DNA from: Ottelia alismoides
Lineage: Eukaryota > Streptophyta > Magnoliopsida > Alismatales > Hydrocharitaceae
Direction of reading: 5' to 3'
NCBI GenBank assembly: GCA_037367405.1
Contig: JAZKJV010006053.1
Coordinates: 336,454-400,453, forward strand
DNA: 64,000 nucleotides
Part shown: positions 33,715-44,240 of the stretch, piece by piece
Position numbering within the stretch: the stretch's first letter is position 1
How the letters are laid out: every line of letters starts with the position of its first letter
Program-made: the position numbers and the translations under genes
Notes under the pieces: generated by a model
The model's input: the letters and a program-made list of their open reading frames with translations, nothing else
What the model was told of the DNA's origin: nothing
The model's database searches: none

Positions 33715-35545
33715 TTGTATTACTTTATAATAATTTAATAATATTTTATAATATAAAAGAAGATTAAGATGAAATTTATAATAGTTTATAATATTTTATA
33801 ATAATTTAATTGATTCCTGGTTTGAGATTGTAGTACTTATAATAATTTAATAATATTTATAATACAAAGGAAGTCTTTGAGATGAGATTTATAATATTAT
33901 GACTCGAGACGAGGAAGACTCTAGATGAGACTAGGGGTGCACATGGATCGGATAAAATCTGTAATCCGATCCAATCCGTTGTCATTGGATTGGATCGGTT
34001 TGGATTTATAAGTCTAATGGATCGGATCAGATTGAACTTTTACAAATCTGTTTATTTATGGACTGGATCGGATTATTGTTAAAATCCAATCCGATCCAAT
34101 CCGTTAATCCGTTAATAAATAAATATATAATATATAAAAATTTATTTGTTGTTATTATAGCATGTCATATATTTAATTTTATTTGAAAGCTATGTGTAAA
34201 TATCTAAGCTACTCACATTTATAGTTTACACCCAATCATACTTGTTGGAAACCCCCTTACCCCACTCCATCAATTGGTTTAAAAAAAGTAATATTTACCG
34301 GTAGTGTCCTTGACGTCCTTCCATTTTTCCAAAGAAAACATCTTTCTTAAAAAAAACATACCTAAACTCAAAACTTCCTTTGGGCCCCTTTCAAATGAAA
34401 CACTCACCCGGACGTCACACCTCTCCTCCCTCAAAAGTACATATCTCCGTCGGTTGCCACCCTTGTCTCCAACCACGTGTATGCTGTCAAATCTCCCTCG
34501 TGTGTGAGCAACCGAATCTCCATCGCGCACGACATCTAGACCTCATCCTCGGCTCTCTCTGACCTCCCTCACGCTGCGGCTAGGCACCTTAGGTGCCTCC
34601 TTCCAACATCGTGCCATCGTGCATGGTCCTCGCCCCAAACTCCCTCATGCATAACCCTCCCTCCCACACCGCGTAGTCAAGCAGGTCGGTTGCAGGTTAG
34701 TTGTAGTTCTTATTTGATATACAAAAACTTGCAATTTTATCAAAAGTCAGTGTGATACTTCTATAATTTCTACAAATTATAGGTACATTATTTGTATTTA
34801 GTTATGCAATTACTGTTCATACTAAATCAATAACAAGCATATATTTTTTGTTTCCCAAAAAATAACTATCATTTTCTTTAATACTCTCAATTTTAGAGCC
34901 ATGATTCAAATGTCGAGGTCTAATGTGCTACAATCTTAATTATAGCCTATGATGTGATAGTAGGTGAGCATTAAAAATTCGATCCAATCCGATCCAATCC
35001 GTGATCCGATGGATTGGATTGGATTGGATTTGCATGTCTAATGGATTGGACTGGATTGGGAAAATAGAAAATCCGTTGAGTATGGATTGGACACGGATTA
35101 AGCCAAAATCCGATCCAATCCGATCCATGCGCACCCCTAGATGAGACTTATAATATTATATAATATTTTATACCAGTTTAATAAATTCATAGCTTGAGAT
35201 TGCATTACTTTATAATAATTTAATAATATTTTATAATACAAAGGAAGATTTGAGATGGGATTTATAATATTATATAATATTTTATAATAGTTTAATTGAT
35301 TCATGGATTGGTGGCTTGAGATTGTATTACTTTGTAATAATTTAATAATATTTTATGTTACAAAGAAAGACTCGAGATGAGATTTATAACATTATATAAT
35401 ATTTTATAATAATTGAATTGACTCTTGGCTTGGGATTGTATTACTTTATAATAATTTGATAATATTTTATAATACTAAGAAAAACTCAAGATGAGATTTA
35501 TAATATTATATAATAATTTGAAATAGTTTAATTGATTCATGGCTA
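33715..35545. repeat. AT-rich tandem repeat, unit about 113-121 bp, split by a hAT element
   Basis: Copies of a unit starting near tactttataataatttaata recur at about 33,720, 33,834, 35,206, 35,327 and 35,440, a spacing of 113-121 bp, each including ggcttgagattgtatta-like and gatgagatttataat-like segments. The hAT element at 33,932-35,139 interrupts one unit. Both edges of the array carry variants of a tcggcac...ggtgccga palindrome (about 33,678 and 35,570-35,665). Confidence 0.72.
33932..35139. mobile_element. Non-autonomous hAT transposon (1,208 bp), 8-bp target duplication
   Basis: The 8-bp direct repeat gatgagac lies at 33,924-33,931 and 35,140-35,147. The terminal inverted repeats are taggggtgcacatggatcgg and its near-exact reverse complement at the right end. 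Many subterminal gatccaatccgat motifs in both orientations follow. No transposase is present. The middle (about 34,290-34,690) is GC-rich compared with the AT-rich arms and the surroundings. Confidence 0.9.
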
Positions 35546-36818
35546 CTTTGGAAAAATATGGTATCTCAAATCGGCACATGAGGTGTTGATTTCGGTGGGA
35601 TTACTCCATATCGGCATCGTAGGTGCCGATTTGGATATTCCCTCCCCAATCGGCACATCAGGTGCCGTTATTTTTTAAATATCATTTTTTTCATGATTAT
35701 TTTAATTATGATTTAATTAATATTTATTTAATAAAAAAGTCCCACTAGCACATGTATTTTATTTTCTATAATTTTCTCATCGAAGCATTAACATATGAAA
35801 ACCGACCAAAGAAAATTAAATGTATTTTACTTACTTTTTACGTTATTTTTTCATCAAAATGAAAATAAAATCTAGTGCATTTCAATGTAAATATCAGGCG
35901 CCCTTAGACATCATATCTTTTTAGTGGCCCTTGGACACGCTATTTTATTTTTTATTAATATTGATCTCAAATTTTATTATTTTTCCTGTAAAAATACTTT
36001 TTATAACTTGAAATTTGTAATGATAAATATCCATTATTTATGCTAGCATGGTTCTAATAATAACAATTATTTATTGTTTGTCTTCTTACAATAATTGTTG
36101 CTAATATCAACAACTAGCATATAAAATTATCATGATGTCAACATATAACCATTTATATAATTTTTGATGGTGACATATCAAGTATTATGTTATCATATTA
36201 TTAAAAAAATGTGTTGGTCACTATATTGTTTGTTCATAAATACATAAGAATAGATATTATTCATCGCAAAAAAACGTTTTGTACATAAAGTTGATGACGA
36301 ATAACATAGAAAATAATAACTATTGCCGATTGCCTTTGACATCAAAATATGCGCCCCTTGCTAAAGATAACAATTAATAGTACAAACTTTGATAAGTAAA
36401 CAATGACTAATCATTGTTATATTAGTCGTTGTTACTATTATAGCAGAAAAATATTTTATCTTTGAATTTCAAAGAAAAAAATGATTTCAGAACCGATAAT
36501 CTCTACTTATATGTAATCTTATGTGTTTATATATGTATATGTATATATGTGTGCTAGTGTAATGAATGAGATAGCTTGCAACATATTTCTTTTTTTCCTC
36601 TATTACGAATTTAAAGTATCAAAGATGATTTTACGCGTAATTGTATTTTAACTTTGGATTGTGAGCAAAAAATATTCAAAATCTTAATATTTACCATAAA
36701 ACTACTTTGATGGTTAACATGTAGGGATGCAAGTTGATATGAATATATCCGAATCCAATCCAGTACTATATTCATTTTATATCGATTTTGACATCTATAT
36801 TCGTATCCACTTTAAAAG

Positions 36819-36821
<3 letters not shown>

Positions 36822-36854
<33 letters not shown>
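36822..36854. repeat. (TA)n microsatellite
   Basis: A pure AT dinucleotide run directly left of the inverted-repeat element. A second run flanks the right side. Confidence 0.95.
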
Positions 36855-36856
<2 letters not shown>

Positions 36857-38067
36857 ACCCTTTCAAATGAGGTGGGGTCTCACCAATATTGTTGTGAGCC
36901 ACGAATCAGATTCATCGGATGCCAATCTGACGGTGGCATCAACAAGATCCAAAAGGGCATTTTTGTCATCTCGTTTTTATTAATTCGAGTTTCATTTAAT
37001 ACTTAAAACTATCTTTTTAAAGCTTTTTCGGATTTGGTATTTTTCACAAATACCTTTATTGATTAATTTTCATTTATATTCAGAACGATTTTGGTTCAAC
37101 AATAGCTTTGTAAACTCCAATGAGTTTTTGTAAAAGTAATTCTCCACTTAGTAATTTCATTAATATTTTTTTACATTCCGAGTCAATGGTTTCCGGTATA
37201 ATGAAAACGTCATTCTTTTATAAATTTTATTGGTCATTTGTAAAGTTCACGCTCTTTTTGTAAATATTCACATGTAAATCCACATACAAAATTTTCGGGG
37301 TTTTTTTTTGTAAATGGGCATGCTCTTCTTTGTAAAATTACACGAATCTTTGTAATCGTTTCACGCTCCTTTGTAAAACTCTTGTAGAGCTCTACAAAAA
37401 TAAGAAAACAATAATGAGATTTGTAAAAAAGTTAATCAGTATGTAAATCTAAATATCAATTATGTAAAATAATTAAATCAGAACATAAATCCATGACTTA
37501 CCTCCCACACGTGGTCCTCCGCCTTGGCCTCCACGATCTTCTGTCCACCTTCACCTCCAAACGCAGCCACCCTCCCCATTCCATTTGGACGCACACACCG
37601 CCACCATCACGTTTTGCCACCACCTCCATGCGTTGCGACCTCCTTGTGCTACGACTTCCATGGTCGACCATCACGACCTGCACACTTTCTAATCTTCACA
37701 ACTTCTTCATCCTCAACATCTTCCTCATACCGATCGCATCTTCCAGGGCTTCCTCCTCGTGATTGAGAAGCTTTGCGTGGAGGAGGAGGTTGATATCGTC
37801 GTTGTCAAATCGAGAGAGAGAGAGAGGGCACCATCGTCGAATCGATAGAGGTGGGGCACCGTCACTCAATCGAGAGGGAGAGAGAGAGATTAGGTCAATA
37901 GTTGTCGCATTCTATATTTAGAACGTGGGAAAATGACCATAATAGGTTTTTAAACATTAAAATATTTTAATCAATGCATTCTTAAATCTAGCCGTGGGAT
38001 TCAAATTTAAGGGATGAGATGTGTGGCTCACCACAAAAGTGGTGAGACACTACCTCATTTGAAGTTT

Positions 38068-38070
<3 letters not shown>
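36855..38070. mobile_element. Inverted-repeat element of about 1.2 kb with GC-rich core, between two (TA)n tracts
   Basis: The left arm (36,859-36,902: caaatgaggtggggtctcac ... ttgtgagccac) is the imperfect reverse complement of the right arm (38,021-38,062: gtggctcaccac ... actacctcatttg). (TA)n tracts abut both ends, so a TA target is likely but its duplication cannot be proven. The core at 37,490-37,880 is GC-rich, with short open stretches on both strands and (ag)n runs, and could be a captured gene fragment. No transposase is seen. Confidence 0.6.

Positions 38071-38118
<48 letters not shown>
38071..38118. repeat. (TA)n microsatellite
   Basis: A second AT dinucleotide tract of about 48 bp, between the inverted-repeat element and the following MITE. 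Confidence 0.95.
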
Positions 38119-38122
<4 letters not shown>

Positions 38123-38125
38123 AAA

Positions 38126-38911
38126 GGAAGCTACACCGGGGGTCACTACAAAAAATTGAGCTATAGTGACGGTTTTTTAAATTTCCGTCACTAAATTTGT
38201 CATTACTAAATATAGAACGCCGATATTATTTGTTGCGAAATGATTTTTCGAACTCGAAATTGGCGATGAATAACATATATGTCTTTATATCATTAGCAAT
38301 GGTCCACATAGCGACACTTATCCGTTGCTATTTTTCAAACTTCTAATTAATCGTCACTAAATTTTGAACTAAAAAAATATCGACGATTAGTTGATATTTT
38401 GAAAAGTAGTAACAGATAAACGTCGCTATATGGACCGTTGCTAATGATATAACAACAAATATGATATTCGTTGCTAATTTTGAGTACGAAAATTCATTTC
38501 GCAATGAATAATATCGTCATTATATATTTAACAACGGCTAATTTAGTGACGGATTTTTAAATAACCGTCACTATAGCTCAATTTTGTTGTAGTGGGTGCA
38601 ACCAATTAGCTACACCCGACCATTTTTCTTATTATTTTTTTTTGATTTTGTTTGAAGAAAATGTATGTGTATTTACTTAGTTTATTGCGTGGCATATGTG
38701 TTTCAAATTTCATGCAAAACAAACATTCCTAATATGTCCATCAAGATAGGGTCAATTTCAGCAATTCTGATACTCTTAAAATGTGAGTCTTGATGGAGAT
38801 GATAGAAGTGTCGAATTTAGTTGAATTTGACATGAGACCATAGTGGTATATGGTGATTTAAATCCCCTAGGTTTCATTTTAAAATACAACAAATAATCAG
38901 GTGTAGCTTCC
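38126..38911. mobile_element. MITE-like element with 12-bp terminal inverted repeats
   Basis: Ggaagctacacc at 38,126-38,137 is the exact reverse complement of ggtgtagcttcc at 38,900-38,911. Without the nested CACTA MITE (38,144-38,594) the element is about 330 bp. No clear target duplication was found, so the call rests on the inverted repeats. Confidence 0.45.
38144..38594. mobile_element. Fold-back CACTA-type MITE (451 bp), 3-bp target duplication ggt
   Basis: It starts cactacaaaaaattgagcta and ends in the reverse complement form (tagctcaattttgttgtagtg), with ggt on both sides (38,141-38,143 and 38,595-38,597), the 3-bp duplication usual for CACTA elements. The two halves are complementary over most of their length, for example the tagtgacgg blocks near each end and the tatcattagcaa blocks inside. 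It has no coding capacity. A transcript would form a long hairpin. Confidence 0.88.
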
Positions 38912-39069
38912 CCAACCCCTATATATAGGGATAATGGAAGCTACTCCCTTGTTGCAGCCAAGATTGCCTCTCCCAATGCATTTGGATCGTTGGATTACAT
39001 ATGGGGTGGAGATGTAGGCTCCATGCCTCTCTCGTAACATGAAAATCCTCATCCCATATCCCATCCTTC

Positions 39070-40461
39070 CACTACAAAAAAGGCGGTATTGGCGTGCACA
39101 TAAATGCTCGTAATGTGCATGCTTAGTGCAGGCCATGTGCACGCCCGACTGGTGGGCGAGCACATGTGCTCGTTCAAGGCATGCTCACTTTTACGAGAGT
39201 CGCTCCGGCTGGTGGGTGAGCACATTGGGACGCTATGTGCTCGCCCGACAGTCGGGCGTGCACATATGTGCTCGCCGATGTGATCACCCCTATTAAATAG
39301 GGCGATCAATCACGGAGCACCTGGCGAGCACATGTGCTCGCCCAAACTGATTTCCAGGAAAACATTATACAGGTTTGACGGGGTTTTCATGCCCTGTCGA
39401 ACCTATATAGCCTGCCAATAAATCACTGCAGGTACTTATTAGAGCTCCCTAAGCGTATATATAGTATAACAGTTCGTCAACTAAGATAACTAGCACTGAC
39501 AAGTGAAAGTCACGCAATATACATGAACTTAGAAATAAACATTCAAATTTAACATTTAAATACTACAAATATATGTTTGAAGCAACACCAACAAGTAAAT
39601 TATAACAAATTATATTATCAAAGTTCATATAAATTAAAAGACGTGCTAAAAGTTTAACAACAGTACAAGTCAATACCAACAACAATTTACTTCTTTGATC
39701 TAAAAAATTTAGACATTAAACCCTGCTTTGATTTCTTTTTTTCCTTCTCCTTTTCTTTGAACCTAGCATACATGCGTGCCTCTTCTTCAGGGTCGTTCTC
39801 CTCCTCCTCTTCATCATCAGATTCAATCTCTTCAGGTTGAGATGCACGCCCTTGCGACCTATATTATATATGGAAGATATATATCTGTTACTTGCATTTT
39901 GTAGATATAGAAATATAAAATTATTACTCATTCTATAAGTATACTACTTACATGTACGCCGTGAAATCTTCTCGGAGCTTCGTCACCTACTCCACCATCA
40001 TCGCCATCTGCGACTCCATTGGAATTGATGAATGGGACGGATGTGGTTGTGTGTACGACGGCTGGGAGTATGCAGAATAGGAGTGAGGATGTTCCTCCAC
40101 ATAATATGGAGGAAGACCACCAAGCGTTTGCTTCCTGTTCACCACAACGTCCCTCTCATTCAACACCTTATAAGATTTTCATTATTTAATATGAAATTAT
40201 ATATTAGAAATGAGTATAGTAAGATAATATTTATCTATACCTGCTTCCAGATTGTTTTATCAAAGGGTGGTTGCTCTCCAGTTGGATCGACACCCCATTT
40301 TTCTGCAGATAATGCCAAATAACGATCCTGAAATACAAAGTTAAATATATATAAATGAGTTATAATATATCATTCAATTGCAAATAAATTGATAGACTTA
40401 CTGAAAAATGAAAATACGAGAGCCGCTAAATATTGGTCTGACAAATCAGACTCACTGTCGC
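39070..40461. mobile_element. CACTA (En/Spm) transposon end, truncated by the Athila insertion
   Basis: It begins cactacaaaaaaggcggtat at 39,070. From about 39,085 to 39,355 there are many copies of gcgagcacatgtgctcgccc-type motifs in both orientations, the subterminal repeats expected of CACTA elements. Transposase-like exons lie on the minus strand at 39,690-40,460. The other end is not visible, because LTR0 starts at 40,462. Confidence 0.75.
39692..40460 (-). pseudogene. En/Spm-type transposase-associated coding fragment, several exons
   Basis: Read on the minus strand, one exon at about 40,403-40,460 gives SDLSDQYLAALVFSF. One at about 40,241-40,328 gives RYLALSAEKWGVDPTGEQPP and FDKTIWKQ. 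One at about 39,952-40,170 gives VLNERDVVVNRKQTLGGLPP and then MESQMAMMVE, a stop, and VTKLREDFTAYM. The last, at 39,692-39,860, is an acidic then Lys-rich tail (EEIESDDEEEEENDPEEEAR). The order resembles the C-terminal part of plant Ptta/En/Spm (Transposase_24-like) proteins. At least one in-frame stop is present and the N-terminal part is missing. Confidence 0.55.
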
Positions 40462-43400
40462 TGATGCGCCCACTCAAGCCTTCCCGTTTGTCAACAATTA
40501 ACCCACACAATCAATCAATCAATCAAGAGCAAGGATTAAAATTTATTATTCCCTACTAAAAATGTACAATGACAAGCAAGTAGGGGTCGAACACAGGAAA
40601 CAAAGGTGTAGAGTGTAAACAAAAAGTCAACTCCTAGGTCTAATAGACTACTTAGCCAATCTGGACTTTTTTGTAGGTTTTTAAAATTTTTTAATTTTTA
40701 TTTAATTTTTAATTTTAATTTTTTTAATTTGATTTTCTGATTTTTTATTTTTATTTTATATTTTTTATATTTTCTTTTTATATATTAGAATATATATAAT
40801 ATAATAAAGGAGGTACTAAGGTATTTATAGAAATATGTAAAAATACTCAAAAATTCAAAAATAAAATATTTTTGGTCTTTTTAAGAATTTTTACTGTTTT
40901 TGTGATTTTTGGGTATTTTTCAGACTCTTTTTGATATTTTTAAAAAATGAAAATAAACGAAAGCAGTGACTTAGCTACTGACTGAAGGTAAAATGGGAAT
41001 TAAAAATATCAAACAGCAACAAAAATTTTCAAAACTAATTTTAAAATAAAGATAATAAAATATAGAACCTACATGAACTGAGTTTGCATTTTTTGGAGTT
41101 TTCTATATTTTTTAGATTTTTTTGAAGTTATAAGGTATTTTCTAATTTTAGGGTTTTGGTTTTGAAATTTTTAGTAAATTTTGGACTGACACTAATAGAC
41201 ACTAAAATACACAGTAGGTGATTTTTTAGAATTTTTAAAGGTGTTTTAATATTTTTGGTATTTTCTAAGCTAGACGATAGCTAAAATGCCTATTTTTGAT
41301 TTTTAAATAAATGCTAAAATGCCATAAAAATAAAATAAAAATATGGGATGAAAGTGCAAGTTAACAGGAACATAAAATAATTTTTGTGGAATTTTTGGCA
41401 CTTTAATGATGCATGAAATAAATAGAGCAAACACACAAAAATCCTAAGCCTAGCAGGGCTATAAGTGTAATTATAAAAACATCCAAGGGTTTCGGTGCAA
41501 ATGTCACCAAAAATACATGCGCGAAGCACGTGATCTGTCGTTCACAGGGGCATATTTGCAAATACTAAAAACCGACAGGACAAACATGCAATTATCCTAG
41601 AAATATATTTAAATCACTACGCACAGGGGTATAACTACAAATACATGAAAGTTCGGGATCAAAACTGCAAAATACCCAAAGTCACGTGGCCCAGTCACGT
41701 GAGGTGATGTGACCGAGGACTAAAGTGCAAATAAAAGAAGTTCAGGGACCTAATTGCAATTATTACAAATATTTTTAAACTGCAGATGAAAGTTTTAGGG
41801 CTAAAACGTAAATACAAAAACTCTTGGGTTGAAAATGCAAAATACCCAAGATGAAGATCGTGCGGCCGAGGGCGATCCACTTATCCACGTGGCCTGATCT
41901 GGTGGCCCGATGGCGCTTCACACGGACGTCCAAGATTGGATCCCGCGAAGAGATCCGACGGTGGAGGGTGCTGAAGATCTGGCGGCTCCGGTGCGTACTG
42001 GAGGGTGCTCCTGATCCGACGGTGGAGAGAGGTTCACAAAGAACACTCTCCCCGGTGAGCTTTGGCAAGCGAATCCGGCCGACACACGGCCTCTCCGGCC
42101 CTAGGATCAAGGGCAAAACGATCCTGGGGCCACTCCACGTCAAATGGAGGTCTCAGGAGATCCTGAGACGGCGAGATGAAGGCAGACGGCGGCGGCGACC
42201 TGGGAGGTGCTTCTCCGAGTTGTTGAGGCTCGATAGAGCCTCCTCTTGGGCTCTGACCTGCAGGGTGAGAAGCGCAAAAACCAGGCGAGGCGAATGGGGG
42301 TATTTTCAGGTTAAATGGAGGTGGTGCGCGACTCAGGCGTGGAGCTCCCGCGGCGGGCGAAGATGGGAGCTCTGATCGCTCGATCTGGGCGAGATCGAGA
42401 TGGATGGAAGGGTGGTTCGTGATGACGGAGTGACAAGGAAGAAGATGGAGGTGATCTTGGAGGCTGTAGATGATGGACGTGGCCGGAAAGTGGAGGCGGA
42501 GCTAAGATCCGCCGTGGTCTTTGATCGAAGATTCACGGCGATTAACGCAAAGAAAACCTAAATTGTTACTATGCTAAATTACACTAAGCTAGAGCTACAA
42601 GAAAAGGGAAAGAGAAGGGGGTGAGGCTCACCAGAGATGACGGAGAGAACTCGCGGCGGAGCTCCGACGAGGGGCTGGATCTACTTCGATTTGACACCAA
42701 ATGGAGCAAACCCACGCTCGAATCGCCTCCTGCTGTCACCAGGAATGCAATGGGCTAGGGGTTTACGGGTGAAATTGGCGGAAGAAGGATCAAATTTCGA
42801 AGGGAAGTCGGGGGTGGTTTTTGAAGAGTTGACGAAGTGGCATCAAAAATCGATGAAGATGGACCGAATCGTGGGTCCAATCCCCGATGTAAGATAGGAG
42901 CGTGATTCATGGGTCTTCGAGCAAGAAGTTTGCAGAAGGTCTCAACATCAATTGGTGAAAGATAAGACCTCGAAAAATCCATGAAGAAGAGACAAAATGA
43001 CTCTCTAACAGGTTTAAGGGAGGAGGTCAGACAGTTGACCGAGGTCAACTGTCAGACCAACCTGGTTGGTCCACGTGGACCAACCAGGAAAAATCCCCTA
43101 AAATTATTTCAAAAATCGTTTAAAAATAGAAAGTGGATTAATTAAATTGTGGTTATAAAATAAAAAATATTTATTATTATATGAATTATGTTATTATGAT
43201 TTTTAATTATTTTTATGCTATGTATTATTATAAGTTACCATTATACCCCTTATAGGTATACTGCCTATATATTTTATTAATTGATTTTTATTTTGTGCAT
43301 TTTAATTTCTTTAATTATGTTTATTATTTTATAAAATTATAAAATACTTTTATGCACTTAAAGATATTTTTATTTTATTTTTCTGAGGTATTTTATACAC

Positions 43401-44240
43401 TTAATAAAATAAAAGTGTTAGAACTATAGGTATAGATACATGTGTTATACCTATGCATTCTATTTACAAGTATTTTTATTGTATGTTTCTTTTGGGTTTT
43501 TCTTCTGATTTTAGTGTACATATATATTATAAGTAATATTTAAAAAATTATAAAATATAAAAAATACAAAAATAATGAATAAATAATAAATTGAATATTT
43601 TAATCTGTACAAGTATACAATGTGGGTCCAAAACTCAACTTTCAAACCGTAGCTCCGCCAAATGCGAAACCAATGCCATTAAATAGCTTATTTTATTCTA
43701 TATACCATTAAATGTGAGTTTAATGCATTTGGAGTTTTTATTTGGGAGATACAGGTCTGGGAAGTTGAGATTCTGGATTTTTATTCAGACCATAACTTTT
43801 TATCTGTACATTATTTTTAAGTGAAATTAATTTTGTATTTTTCTTTATTTAAATATCTACAACTTTCATGTACAAAGTTTCTTTATTTGAGGTATAAAAA
43901 GTGGAACCAAAAATAGGTCCCAAAATGCATAAAGAATGAATGAAATGAATAGCTATTTTAACTGTATTTTGACATTATCTCCCCCTACTTTATTCCTTGT
44001 CGACCTAGTCATCGAGATGCCTAGGTCTCGAGGTTTCGGGTCATAAAATATTTACAATTTTTTATTCTTTTTCTTTTCTTTTCTTTATTCTATAATTTTA
44101 GCTTTAAAAAACACATTTTATACAACATTTACACACATATGCATGAATCCTAAAATGCATGAATTAAGCCTATTTACCCGCATTTACTAGGGTTTTAAGG
44201 CCAAAATGATAGAATAAAGATGATGAAACTAGATTCATCA
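40462..44240 (-). repeat. LTR0: diverged 3.78-kb Athila-type LTR (3' LTR of unit 0)
   Basis: It starts tgatgcgccc and ends gattcatca, the TGATGA...TCATCA ends of the LTRs further right, and the purine tract (minus strand; plus tccccctatactt) follows at 44,241. The inner layout matches LTR1-3: AT-rich arm, an array of tgcaaata motifs, a GC-rich island at about 41,850-43,090, then a second AT-rich arm. Sequence identity to LTR1-3 is low except in short blocks. It is inserted in the CACTA element. Confidence 0.78.

Noticed and set aside
37493..37766. A short protein-coding gene in the GC-rich core
   Set aside because: Open stretches on both strands, low complexity, no domain; better seen as captured or repeat sequence.
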